Source: Janthinobacterium fluminis
Lineage (GTDB): Bacteria > Pseudomonadota > Gammaproteobacteria > Burkholderiales > Burkholderiaceae_D
Assembly: GCF_028595325.1 (NCBI RefSeq)
Contig: NZ_JAQQXR010000001.1
Coordinates: 1,271,787 to 1,335,786 of the forward strand
Direction: 5' to 3'
Length of the DNA stretch: 64,000 nt
Of this stretch, positions 1 through 7,983 are shown in pieces. The position numbers and the translations under genes are program-made. The notes beneath the pieces were generated by a model. The model ran no database searches. It saw only the letters and a list, made by a program, of their open reading frames with translations, and had not been told where the DNA came from. Every line of letters begins with the position of its first letter. Within the stretch, counting starts at the first letter, position 1.

Positions 1-855
1 CGCCTTCGACTTGTCAGCCGGCCGCACCACTTGCGCGGCCGGCAGCATCTCCAGCTTCGGCTCGGGCGCGTCGGCCTTCGGCGCCTTCCACGCCAGGCGG
101 TCGCTTTGCACGAACGCCTGGCGCAGCGCGACCGAGTCCGCGCTCATGTCGACGCGATAGAACACCGGCTCCGGCGCCTTGCGCCGCGGCGCCCGCGCCG
201 GCCCGTTGGCGGCCGCCAGCTGGTTCGCCACGCCGGAGCGCGCCAGCGCGGCCGCGTCCAGCCGCACCTTCATTTCCGCCAGCGCCAGCCGGGCCGTGAA
301 AATCTGCTCGCCGATCGAGGCCGGCGGATTGCGCTGCTCGCGCAATTCCAGCAGCAGCGCCAGCTTGCGGGCGGCCACGTCGTAGCCCAGTTGCGCTTCG
401 CGGAGCGCCTTCTCGGCGGCGGCGACGGCGGCCGAGTCCTTGTCCGCCACGGCCTTGTCGGCTGCCGCGTCGGCCTTCGCCTTCGCGGCGGCGGCGTCGA
501 TTTCGGCGGCGCGCACGTTCGCCGCCGTCTGCACCAGCTGCTTGCCGAAGCCGCTGCTGTCGGCGTTGAACGACACCGACTCCAGAAAGCCCTTCTCGTT
601 GCGGCCCACGTTCAGCGTGTAGCTGCCGAGGACGGAGCGCGCCGCGACCACGTATTCGTTGTCGGGGTCGGGCAGATACACCTTTTCGACGACCAGCGTG
701 CCGTCCAGGTTCGGCGTCACGAGGATGAAGGGCTGCGGCAGGAAGTAGCGGATGCCGGCGCTGGCCGGCGTTGCCTTGTCGCTTCTGAGCACGGAGACGC
801 AGGCGCTCAGGCAGAGCGCGACGGCGGCCAGCGCCAGCGGATGGTGAATGCGCAT
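1..855 (-). CDS. Lipoprotein with coiled-coil segment (3' end outside window)
   Basis: A frame on the reverse strand runs from an ATG at 855 to the window edge (285 codons, no stop seen). It opens with a lipoprotein signal (MRIHHPLALAAVALCLSAC), so Cys19 should be lipidated. A segment GIRYFLPQPFILV follows, then an Ala/Lys/Asp-rich stretch around residues 115-150 typical of a coiled coil. Function is unknown. The neighbour just upstream (864-1367) is also a lipoprotein and carries a similar segment after its signal, so the two look like divergent relatives in one operon. I am confident that it is a real gene because the reading is clean and the signal is clear, but not of any role. Confidence 0.7.
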   Translation of the reverse strand, partial: MRIHHPLALAAVALCLSACVSVLRSDKATPASAGIRYFLPQPFILVTPNLDGTLVVEKVYLPDPDNEYVVAARSVLGSYTLNVGRNEKGFLESVSFNADSSGFGKQLVQTAANVRAAEIDAAAAKAKADAAADKAVADKDSAAVAAAEKALREAQLGYDVAARKLALLLELREQRNPPASIGEQIFTARLALAEMKVRLDAAALARSGVANQLAAANGPARAPRRKAPEPVFYRVDMSADSVALRQAFVQSDRLAWKAPKADAPEPKLEMLPAAQVVRPADKSKA

Positions 856-863
856 AAGCCTCC

Positions 864-1367
864 CTATTTCGGCAAGTAGCGGATCAGCGCCGGCTGCCCG
901 TTCAGGTCGAGCGCCTGGCCGCCGGACAGCTTCCAGCTGCCGTTCTTTTTGACGATGCGGAACAGGTAAGGCGCGGGGATCTGGTCGGCGGCGTTGGCGC
1001 CCTTGCTGCCGGCCACCGCCACCTTCTCCAGCGCGGCCAGCACGCCCAGCGGAATGGCCGCCTCGCTGACGACGGCTTTCGCCTCAAGCAGGCGGCCATG
1101 GTCGAAACGCAGCGTGGCGTCGTTGGCGGCGGCGTAGCTGTACGGCCGGATCGCCCGCTTCTTGCTGGTGTCGGCCAGGTACAGCAGTTCGGATCTCAGG
1201 CCGCCCTTGGCGTCCGTGTAGACCAGCAGGAAGGGCGAGGTGTCGTAGTAGCGCAAGCCCGTGGCAGCCGCGTCGGCCGCGGCGTCGGGGATGGACTGCA
1301 CCTCCACGCCCGCGCAGCCGGCGAGCAGCGGCAGGCACAGACAGAGGGGAAGCGTGCGAAGGCGCAT
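864..1367 (-). CDS. Small lipoprotein, function unknown
   Basis: Encodes about 167 residues. The start at 1367 is preferred over an upstream ATG at 1391 because it gives a proper lipoprotein signal (MRLRTLPLCLCLPLLAGCAG, lipidation Cys in LAGC). The mature part has GLRYYDTSPFLLVYTDAKGG, resembling the equivalent region of the next gene, and ends in a basic C-terminus. It lies 8 bases upstream of the following lipoprotein gene, so the two are probably co-transcribed. No enzymatic motif is visible; a periplasmic or outer-membrane anchored role is inferred only from the signal. Confidence 0.72.
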   Translation of the reverse strand: MRLRTLPLCLCLPLLAGCAGVEVQSIPDAAADAAATGLRYYDTSPFLLVYTDAKGGLRSELLYLADTSKKRAIRPYSYAAANDATLRFDHGRLLEAKAVVSEAAIPLGVLAALEKVAVAGSKGANAADQIPAPYLFRIVKKNGSWKLSGGQALDLNGQPALIRYLPK

Positions 1368-1524
1368 GGCGATCTCCCGGCGTGGCAACACTGCAGTAAA
1401 TCACGGCGCCCGGCGGGCACTGTAGACGTAGATCAACACTTGCGGAATCGGCAGCCGCGCGCGGCGCCGCACACCGGCCTAGTCCGGATGGCGTAAGCCG
1501 GCCTAGGCCGCTTTTTTACCCAAC

Positions 1525-1538
1525 TTAACCCAGGTCAA
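1525..1538 (+). promoter_or_regulatory. Possible FNR/Anr-like half-conserved site
   Basis: On the reverse strand this reads TTGAC-CTGG-GTTAA, matching the FNR consensus TTGAT-N4-ATCAA at 7 of 10 fixed positions. It is centred about 70 bases upstream of the predicted nrdD transcription start, a spacing used by class I FNR promoters. Weak evidence from sequence alone. Confidence 0.25.
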
Positions 1539-1565
1539 GGATTTCAAAAACTTCGCGTGCTTTCG

Positions 1566-1618
1566 TTGACCACACTATATTTAGTCATTATTCTCCTTTC
1601 AAACACCATAGGTTGTGT
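1566..1618 (+). promoter_or_regulatory. nrdD promoter with two NrdR boxes
   Basis: A sigma70-type promoter is visible: TTGACC (1566-1571), 17-base spacer, TATTCT (1589-1594). Two 16-base sites match the NrdR box consensus acaCwAtATaTwGtgt at 13 of 16 positions each: 1572-1587 (acactatatttagtca) inside the spacer, and 1603-1618 (acaccataggttgtgt) just after the predicted start point. Their centres are 31 bases apart, three helical turns, the spacing known for NrdR targets. NrdR, an ATP/dATP-sensing repressor, would therefore be expected to shut this promoter when dNTPs are plentiful. Confidence 0.8.
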
Positions 1619-1633
1619 TCACACGGAGGCGTA

Positions 1634-3676
1634 ATGTCAGCAACACTAATTTCCAGTCTTACCTCGATCATCAAGCGGGATGGCAGCGTCCAGTCCTTCG
1701 ACGCCGGCAAAATTGAGTCGGCGCTGCTGCGCGCCGGCCTGGCCAGCGGCGAGTACAACATCCACGACGCCGTCTGCCTGGGCGCCAGCGTGCTGCTGCA
1801 GCCGGTCGCCGGCCCGAGCGCCGACACGGCGCAAATCGAACAAATCCAGGACGCCGTCGAAGCCGTGCTGTACGAAGCCGGCTACCGCCAGACGCTGCGC
1901 GCCTTCATCCTCTACCGCGAGCAGCACAGCGCGCTGCGGCGCGACCGCCAGAGCCAGGTCGACGTCGAATCGTCGATGAACGAATACCTGAACCAGCTCG
2001 ACTGGCGCGTCAACGCCAACGCCAACCAGGGCTATTCGCTGGGCGGCCTGATCCTGAACGTCTCCGGCAAGGTCATCGCCAACTACTGGCTGAACCACGT
2101 CTACCCGCCGGAAGTGGGCGCCGCCCACCGCAACGCCGACATCCACATCCACGACCTCGACATGCTGTCCGGCTATTGCGCCGGCTGGTCGCTGCGCACC
2201 CTGCTGCATGAAGGCTTGAACGGCGTGCCCGGCAAGATCGAATCGAGCCCGCCCAAACACATGTCGAGCGCGATCGGGCAGATCGTCAACTTCCTCGGCA
2301 CGCTGCAGAACGAATGGGCCGGCGCGCAGGCGTTCAGCTCCTTCGACACCTATATGGCGCCGTACATCCGCAAGGACAATCTGTCCTACACGGACGTCAA
2401 GCAGTACATCCAGGAACTGATCTACAACCTCAACGTGCCGTCGCGCTGGGGCACCCAGACGCCGTTCACCAACCTGACCTTCGACTGGGTCTGCCCGGAA
2501 GACCTGCGCGACCAGGTGCCCGTCATCGGCGGCGTCGAAATGCCCTTCACCTACGGCGACCTGCGCGCCGAGATGGACATGATCAACCGCGCCTACATCG
2601 AAATCATGATGGCCGGCGACGCCAAGGGCCGCGTCTTCACCTTCCCCATCCCGACCTATAACATCACCGAGGACTTCGACTGGCACAGCGCCAACGCCGA
2701 CCTGCTGTTCGAGATGACGGCCCGCTACGGCCTGCCCTACTTCCAGAACTTCATCAATTCGGAACTGAAGCCGAACATGATACGGTCGATGTGCTGCCGC
2801 CTGCAGCTGGACCTGCGCGAACTGCTCAAGCGCGGCAACGGCCTGTTCGGCTCGGCCGAGCAAACCGGCTCGCTCGGCGTCGTCACCGTCAACTGCGCCC
2901 GCCTCGGCCACACCTGCCGCGGCGACGAAGCGGCGCTGCTGCGCCGCCTCGACCAGCTGCTCGACCTGGGCAAGACCAGCCTGGAGATCAAGCGCAAGGT
3001 GATCCAGCGGCATATGGACCAGGGCCTGTTCCCGTACACCAAACGCTATCTCGGCACGCTGCGCAACCACTTCTCCACGCTGGGCGTGAACGGCGTCAAC
3101 GAGATGGTGCGCAACTTCACCGGCGACGAGCACGACATCACCACCGAATACGGCCACGCGCTGGCGGTGCGCCTGCTCGACCACGTGCGCGCGCGCATGC
3201 TGGAATTCCAGGACGAGACGGGGCATATGTACAACCTGGAAGCCACCCCGGCCGAGGGCACCACCTACCGCTTCGCCAAGGAAGACCGCAAGCGCTACCC
3301 GGCGATCCTGCAGGCCGGCACCAAGGACATGCCCTACTACACCAACTCCTCGCAACTGCCGGTCGGCTTCACCGACGACCCGTTCGAGGCGCTGGAACGC
3401 CAGGACGACCTGCAGCGCAAATACACGGGCGGCACCGTGCTGCACCTGTACATGACGGAGCCGCTGTCGAGCGCGGACGCCTGCCGCACGCTGGTCAAGC
3501 GCGCGCTGAGCCGCTTCTCGCTGCCCTACATCACCGTCACGCCGACATTCTCGATCTGCCCGCGCCACGGCTATCTGGGCGGCAAGCATGAATTCTGTCC
3601 GAAATGCGATGAAGAACTGATCGCCCGCAAGCAGCGCGAAGCTGCCACATTAACCAAGCAAAAGGAACAAGCATGA
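1634..3676 (+). CDS. nrdD: Anaerobic ribonucleoside-triphosphate reductase, catalytic part
   Basis: Class III ribonucleotide reductase (680 residues), reducing ribonucleoside triphosphates to deoxynucleotides without oxygen. The ATG at 1634 is chosen because GGAGG sits 4 bases before it; a frame-internal ATG at 1613 lies inside the NrdR box. The N-terminus (about residues 6-95) is an ATP-cone regulatory domain. The end carries a Cys-rich zinc-type motif (CPRHGYLGGKHEFCPKC). Unusually, the protein stops soon after that motif and lacks the RVxGY glycyl-radical loop that ends normal NrdD proteins. That loop is encoded by the next gene, whose ATG overlaps this TGA by four bases (ATGA). Activation should need NrdG encoded downstream. 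Confidence 0.93.
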   Translation: MSATLISSLTSIIKRDGSVQSFDAGKIESALLRAGLASGEYNIHDAVCLGASVLLQPVAGPSADTAQIEQIQDAVEAVLYEAGYRQTLRAFILYREQHSALRRDRQSQVDVESSMNEYLNQLDWRVNANANQGYSLGGLILNVSGKVIANYWLNHVYPPEVGAAHRNADIHIHDLDMLSGYCAGWSLRTLLHEGLNGVPGKIESSPPKHMSSAIGQIVNFLGTLQNEWAGAQAFSSFDTYMAPYIRKDNLSYTDVKQYIQELIYNLNVPSRWGTQTPFTNLTFDWVCPEDLRDQVPVIGGVEMPFTYGDLRAEMDMINRAYIEIMMAGDAKGRVFTFPIPTYNITEDFDWHSANADLLFEMTARYGLPYFQNFINSELKPNMIRSMCCRLQLDLRELLKRGNGLFGSAEQTGSLGVVTVNCARLGHTCRGDEAALLRRLDQLLDLGKTSLEIKRKVIQRHMDQGLFPYTKRYLGTLRNHFSTLGVNGVNEMVRNFTGDEHDITTEYGHALAVRLLDHVRARMLEFQDETGHMYNLEATPAEGTTYRFAKEDRKRYPAILQAGTKDMPYYTNSSQLPVGFTDDPFEALERQDDLQRKYTGGTVLHLYMTEPLSSADACRTLVKRALSRFSLPYITVTPTFSICPRHGYLGGKHEFCPKCDEELIARKQREAATLTKQKEQA

Positions 3677-3867
3677 ACGACCTGAGCCACGCCGTATTTA
3701 TCGCCCCGCAAACCATCACCCTGTCCGACGCCGAGCGCCAGCCCTGCGAAATCTGGACCCGCGTCATGGGTTACCACCGTCCGCTGTCGTCCTTCAACAT
3801 CGGCAAGAAGGGCGAGTTCCACGAGCGCACCTACTTCGACGAACAGTGCGCCAGCATGATCAGCTAA
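3673..3867 (+). CDS. Stand-alone glycyl-radical domain of NrdD
   Basis: A 64-residue protein matching only the C-terminal glycyl-radical segment of NrdD: TRVMGYHRP with Gly33 as the expected radical site, then FNIGKKGEFHERTYF. It starts inside the nrdD stop codon (ATGA overlap) and has its own purine-rich ribosome site (aaaagga, about 7 bases before the ATG), so translational coupling is likely. nrdG starts one base after its stop. It presumably docks on the truncated NrdD and is charged by NrdG, much as the spare-part protein YfiD (GrcA) replaces the damaged radical domain of pyruvate formate-lyase. A sequencing frameshift seems unlikely because both proteins have tidy ends and the small one has its own ribosome site and initiator. 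Confidence 0.85.
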   Translation: MNDLSHAVFIAPQTITLSDAERQPCEIWTRVMGYHRPLSSFNIGKKGEFHERTYFDEQCASMIS

Positions 3868-3868
3868 G

Positions 3869-4576
3869 ATGGGCGCGCGCTTGCTGAAGGTGGGCGGCGT
3901 GACGCCGTTCACCGCCACCGACTACCCCGGCCAGCTGGCCGCCGTGGTCTTCGTCCAGGGTTGCCCGTGGCGCTGCGGCTACTGCCACAACCCCCACCTG
4001 CAGGCGCGCCCGCCGGTCAGCGCGCTGCACTGGCCGACGGTGCTCGACAAGCTGCGGCGCCGCACCGGCCTGATCGACGGCGTCGTCTTCAGCGGCGGCG
4101 AACCGACGATGGACCCGGCGCTGGCCGGCGCCATCGCCGACGTCCGGGCGCTGGGCTTCAAGGTCGGGCTGCACACGGCCTGCATCTACCCCAAGCACCT
4201 GACGGCGCTGCTGCCGATGCTGGACTGGGTCGGCTTCGACATCAAGGCGCCGTTCGACCGCTACGAACGCATCACCGGCGTGGCCGACAGCGGCGCCCAG
4301 GCGCGCGCCTGCGCCGAGGCCATCATCGCCAGCGGCGTCGACTACGAATGCCGCACCACCATCCACCCGACGCTGCTGCGCGAAAGCGAAGTGTTGGAAT
4401 TGGCCAACACCCTGGCCGACATGGGCGTGGACAACTACGCCCTGCAAATATTCCGCCCGCAAGGCTGCAACGACGGCGCCCTCAACGCCATCGCCACGGC
4501 CGGCTACCCGAGCGGCGACGCGCTGGCCCACATCGCCGCCCGCTTCGGCCGCTTCACGCTGCGCCGCCACGACTGA
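3869..4576 (+). CDS. nrdG: NrdD-activating radical SAM enzyme
   Basis: A 235-residue radical SAM protein. The 4Fe-4S motif C-x3-C-x2-C is seen as GCPWRCGYCHN (Cys32, Cys36, Cys39), and FSGGEPT follows as the SAM-binding GGE motif. Proteins of this kind cleave S-adenosylmethionine to place the radical on the glycine of NrdD. It starts one base after the stop of the glycyl-radical domain gene, so it belongs to the same operon. The length is longer than E. coli NrdG (about 154 residues) and fits the longer NrdG-like activases found beside ATP-cone NrdDs. An inverted-repeat hairpin follows its stop. Confidence 0.9.
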   Translation: MGARLLKVGGVTPFTATDYPGQLAAVVFVQGCPWRCGYCHNPHLQARPPVSALHWPTVLDKLRRRTGLIDGVVFSGGEPTMDPALAGAIADVRALGFKVGLHTACIYPKHLTALLPMLDWVGFDIKAPFDRYERITGVADSGAQARACAEAIIASGVDYECRTTIHPTLLRESEVLELANTLADMGVDNYALQIFRPQGCNDGALNAIATAGYPSGDALAHIAARFGRFTLRRHD

Positions 4577-4590
4577 CACCTCCCACAGCT

Positions 4591-4645
4591 GGGGACAGAC
4601 CACGATTTCCGGGAAATACTTTCCCGGAAATCGTGGTCTGTCCCC
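4591..4645. repeat. Hairpin repeat, copy 1
   Basis: A perfect 26-base stem with a 3-base loop. The outer arm begins GGGGACAGACCACGATTTCC and the inner part is GGGAAA. It lies 15 bases after the nrdG stop and has no T-run, so it may act as a barrier or as a mobile palindromic element rather than a classical terminator. Two more copies with the same outer arm occur at 9732-9793 and 28961-29019. Confidence 0.9.
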
Positions 4646-4758
4646 GCCGTCCGCACCGCCCCTACTCCTTTTTGCCTAAGCGCCTAGCCATCCTGCCTGC
4701 CGCCGAAAGCCGCAAGGCGAATAGCCTGTTACCTAAAGACAACATAACCTTATGACAT

Positions 4759-4792
4759 GCAGGCCGGATTCATTTACGCCGATCCGACCTGC
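4759..4792. promoter_or_regulatory. Imperfect inverted repeat upstream of nirK
   Basis: Arms GCAGGCCGGAT (4759-4769) and ATCCGACCTGC (4782-4792) pair with one mismatch across a 12-base spacer, about 90 bases before the nirK start. It could be an operator or an RNA hairpin. No FNR, NsrR or NnrR consensus was recognised in this 230-base leader. The rest of the gap between nrdG and nirK holds only hairpin copy 1. Confidence 0.35.
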
Positions 4793-4883
4793 AGTTGTGG
4801 TCGTTTTTCCGATGTTGCGGGAGTAATATTCTCTTTGCAATATCCGCTATGTGCAGCCGATTTTTTCACCACGAGAGGCATCT

Positions 4884-6374
4884 ATGAAATTGTTACCCAC
4901 CTCGCTCGCCGCCCTGCTGGCAGCGGCCGGCATATTAGTCACCCTGTCGGCGTCCGCCGCGACGCTTCCGGCGAAGGCCAAGGCCACCGGCGACTTCGGT
5001 CCGCCGCAGGGCATGCCGATCCAGGCCATTTTGACCAGCCCGCCTATGGTGCCGCCCGCCGTCAACCGCAAGTATCCGGCCAAGGTGATCGTCAACCTGG
5101 AAGTGATCGAGAAGGAGATGCAGATCTCCGAAGGCGTTTCCTATAATTTCTGGACCTTCGGCGGCACCACGCCGGGCAGCTTCATCCGCGTGCGCCAGGG
5201 CGACACGGTGGAGTTCCACCTGAAGAACCACCCCAGCAGCAAGATGCCGCACAATATCGACTTGCACGGCGTGACCGGCCCGGGCGGCGGCGCCTCGTCG
5301 AGCTTCACGGCCCCCGGCCACGAGTCGCAGTTCACCTTCAAGGCGCTCAACGAGGGTATCTACGTCTACCACTGCGCCACCGCGCCCGTCGGCATGCACA
5401 TCGCCAACGGCATGTATGGCCTGATCCTGGTCGAGCCGCCTGAAGGTCTGTCGAAAGTCGACCACGAATACTATGTGATGCAGGGCGACTTCTACACGGC
5501 CGGCAAGTACCGCGAAAAAGGTCTGCAGGGCTTCGACATGGAAAAAGCCATCGAAGAACGTCCAAGCTATGTGCTGTTCAACGGTTCCGAAGGTTCGCTG
5601 ACGGGCGACAACGCCCTGAAGGCCAAGGTCAACGAGTCCGTGCGCCTGTTCGTCGGCAACGGCGGCCCGAACCTGGTGTCGAGCTTCCACGTGATCGGCG
5701 CGATCTTCGACAAGGTGCGCTTCGAGGGCGGCTCCAACATCCAGACCAACGTCCAGACCACCCTGATTCCCGCCGGCGGCGCCGCCATCGTCGAGTACCG
5801 CACCCGCGTGCCGGGCAGTTATGTGATCGTCGACCATTCGATCTTCCGCGCGTTTAACAAGGGCGCGCTGGGCATCATCAAGGTGGACGGTCCGGAAGAC
5901 AAGGCCATCTACTCGGGCAAGGAAGTCGATTCCGTCTACCTGGGCGACCGCGCCGCGCCGAACATGGCGGCCGTGACGAAGGCTACGGCCAACGCCGCCA
6001 AGGGCACGCTGACGCTGCAAGACCAGATCAACGCCGGCAAGGCGCTGTTCAACGGCACCTGCTCGGTCTGCCACCAGTCGAACGGCGCCGGTTTGGCGGG
6101 CGTGTTCCCACCGCTGGCCAAGTCCGACTATGTGAACGCCGATCCGAAGCGCGTCGCCTCGACCATCCTTCATGGCGTGTCGGGCAAGCTCGTCGTCAAC
6201 GGCAAGGAATATGACTCCGTGATGCCACCGATGAACCAGTTGAACGACGACGAAGTGGCCAACATCGCCACCTATGTCTTGAATAGCTGGGACAACAAGG
6301 GCGGCCAGGTGAAGACCGAGGACGTCAAGGCGATCCGCGCCAAGGGTACTCCGAAACAAACCGCAGAGCACTAA
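4884..6374 (+). CDS. nirK: Copper nitrite reductase with fused cytochrome c
   Basis: A 496-residue periplasmic enzyme reducing nitrite to nitric oxide. The start at 4884 is chosen for its gagagg ribosome site and the following signal peptide (residues 1-26). Two cupredoxin domains follow. Type 1 copper ligands are visible as His123, Cys164, His172 and Met177; type 2 histidines include His128 and His163. A C-terminal class I cytochrome c domain carries CSVCH (Cys393, Cys396, His397) and a distal MPPM heme-ligand region. This three-domain layout is known from Ralstonia-type NirK and lets the enzyme take electrons through its own heme. nirV and sco genes follow closely, forming one operon. Confidence 0.94.
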   Translation: MKLLPTSLAALLAAAGILVTLSASAATLPAKAKATGDFGPPQGMPIQAILTSPPMVPPAVNRKYPAKVIVNLEVIEKEMQISEGVSYNFWTFGGTTPGSFIRVRQGDTVEFHLKNHPSSKMPHNIDLHGVTGPGGGASSSFTAPGHESQFTFKALNEGIYVYHCATAPVGMHIANGMYGLILVEPPEGLSKVDHEYYVMQGDFYTAGKYREKGLQGFDMEKAIEERPSYVLFNGSEGSLTGDNALKAKVNESVRLFVGNGGPNLVSSFHVIGAIFDKVRFEGGSNIQTNVQTTLIPAGGAAIVEYRTRVPGSYVIVDHSIFRAFNKGALGIIKVDGPEDKAIYSGKEVDSVYLGDRAAPNMAAVTKATANAAKGTLTLQDQINAGKALFNGTCSVCHQSNGAGLAGVFPPLAKSDYVNADPKRVASTILHGVSGKLVVNGKEYDSVMPPMNQLNDDEVANIATYVLNSWDNKGGQVKTEDVKAIRAKGTPKQTAEH

Positions 6375-6388
6375 GCGAGGAGCATATC

Positions 6389-7249
6389 GTGACATCCCAT
6401 CCGATATGCGCCGCGGCACTAGCCGCCACCCTGCTGCTGCCGGCCTTGCCGGCGGTGGCGGGTGCCGACTACGTACCGATCGCCGGGGGCACCTTCATCA
6501 GCGTGCTCTCCGGCGGTAACAGCGCCAATTCCCAAACCGACCCGGCGCCCGCCGCCGGCAGCGCCACCAGCGGGGCCGGCGAGAAAGCCGCCAGCGCCGC
6601 CAACAGCGTCAACGGCCCCGTCGACGTCGCCCCGTTCGCCCTGCGCACCGCGCCGGTGAGCAACGGCGAATTCATCGCCTTCCTGCAGAAACACCCCGAA
6701 TGGCGGCGCGGCGCCGCACCGGCGATCTTCACCGACGCCAGCTACCTGAACCAGCTCGACACCGACCCCGCCGCCGCCGAGCAGCCCATCACCAGCGTCA
6801 GCTGGTTCGCCGCGCAAGCCTACTGCGCCAGCGAAAACGCCCGCCTGCCATCCTGGTACGAGTGGGAATACGTCGCCGCGGCCGACACGGAACACGCCGA
6901 CGCGCGCCGCAACCCGGCCTGGCGCGCGGCCATCCTGAAGTGGTACGCGCAATCGTCGAGCACCTCGCGCCCCACCGTAGGCGGCAAGCCCAACTTCTAC
7001 GGCGTGCGCGATATGCACGGCCTGATCTGGGAATGGGTGGACGATTTCAACGCGCTGCTCGTCAGCGCCGACAGCCGCACCCAAGGCGACCCCGAGCAGC
7101 TGCAATTTTGCGGCGCCGGCGCCATCAGCCTGCAAGACCGGGAAAACTACGCGATCCTGATGCGGATCGCCCTTCTGTCAGCCCTCAACGGCGCCGACAC
7201 CACCAGCAGTCTGGGCTTCCGTTGCGCCCGCAACCTCACCAAGGAATAA
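6389..7249 (+). CDS. nirV: NirV-like protein of the formylglycine-generating enzyme fold
   Basis: A 286-residue exported protein beginning with GTG at 6389, supported by GAGGAG seven bases upstream, 14 bases after the nirK stop. A signal peptide (to about residue 25, AVAGA) is followed by the SUMF1/formylglycine-generating enzyme fold: PVSNGEFIAFL, ITSVSWFAAQAYC, ARLPSWYEWEYVAA, and GLIWEWVDDF close to the end with LGFRCAR. The family fold is clear, and such genes sit beside nirK in many denitrifiers under the name nirV, where the exact role is not settled. The segment of Ser/Ala/Gly residues 45-75 is an unusual low-complexity insert. Confidence 0.85.
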   Translation: MTSHPICAAALAATLLLPALPAVAGADYVPIAGGTFISVLSGGNSANSQTDPAPAAGSATSGAGEKAASAANSVNGPVDVAPFALRTAPVSNGEFIAFLQKHPEWRRGAAPAIFTDASYLNQLDTDPAAAEQPITSVSWFAAQAYCASENARLPSWYEWEYVAAADTEHADARRNPAWRAAILKWYAQSSSTSRPTVGGKPNFYGVRDMHGLIWEWVDDFNALLVSADSRTQGDPEQLQFCGAGAISLQDRENYAILMRIALLSALNGADTTSSLGFRCARNLTKE

Positions 7250-7251
7250 CC

Positions 7252-7950
7252 ATGAACGCCTCGTTTATCACCCGTCCCACCCGCACCCTGCTGCCGCTGC
7301 TCATGACGGCGGCGCTGGCCTGGTCCGCGCCGGCCTCAGCGCAGAGCGACGCCGAGAAGCAGGCGGCCCACGCCGCCCACATGGCGCACGCGATGCACGC
7401 GGCCCAGGAAGAGGACAACACGCCCGTCAAGCTGTCGGGCACCTCGGTGTACCAGTTGAAAAGCGCGCTGGTCAACCAGGACGGCCACGCCTTCAAGCTG
7501 GACCAGCGGCGCGGCCAGCCCGTGCTCGTCAGCATGTTCTACAACTCCTGCAAATTCGTCTGCCCGATGCTGATCGAAACCATGCGCAGCAACGAGCAGG
7601 CGCTGACGGCGGAAGAACGCGCCAAACTGCAGGTCATGCTGATTACCTTTGACCCGGCCCGCGACGACATCAAGGCGCTCAAAAACGTGACGACGACGCG
7701 CGACCTCGACACGGCGCGCTGGACGCTGGCGCGCACCGACGCCACCAGCGTGCGGCAGATCGCCGCCGCGCTCGACATCCAGTACCGCCAACTCGGCGAC
7801 GGCGAATTCAACCACACCACCGTGCTGGTGCTGCTCGACGGCGAAGGCCGCATCGTCGGCCGCACCAAGAAACTGGGCGCCGTCGACCCGGCGTTCACGA
7901 AACTGCTGCGCCAGACCATCCAGGCCGCAGCGCCCGCCAAAGCCGGCTAA
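7252..7950 (+). CDS. Sco1/SenC-type copper chaperone
   Basis: A 232-residue exported thioredoxin-fold protein. It begins two bases after the nirV-like stop. A signal peptide ends near ASAQS (residue 31). The copper site of Sco proteins is complete: Cys100 and Cys104 in NSCKFVCP and His188 in EFNHTTV. Between signal and fold is a His/Met-rich patch (residues 40-49, HAAHMAHAMH) that could bind extra copper. Sco proteins load copper on cupredoxin-type oxidases; next to nirK the likely client is NirK itself, which is an inference from position. Confidence 0.9.
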   Translation: MNASFITRPTRTLLPLLMTAALAWSAPASAQSDAEKQAAHAAHMAHAMHAAQEEDNTPVKLSGTSVYQLKSALVNQDGHAFKLDQRRGQPVLVSMFYNSCKFVCPMLIETMRSNEQALTAEERAKLQVMLITFDPARDDIKALKNVTTTRDLDTARWTLARTDATSVRQIAAALDIQYRQLGDGEFNHTTVLVLLDGEGRIVGRTKKLGAVDPAFTKLLRQTIQAAAPAKAG

Positions 7951-7983
7951 GCCCCGGGCCTCCCCGAAGGCGACGCCGCCAGC

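Noticed and set aside
1646..3589. Long open frame antisense to nrdD
   Set aside because: The forward strand encodes a recognisable NrdD; the antisense frame is Ala/Arg/Val-rich, typical of a GC-rich mirror frame.
3670..3680. Simple sequencing frameshift as the cause of the split nrdD
   Set aside because: The small gene has its own ribosome site and ATG, nrdD ends in a plausible hydrophilic tail, and the overlap is the normal ATGA type. Resequencing would still be decisive.
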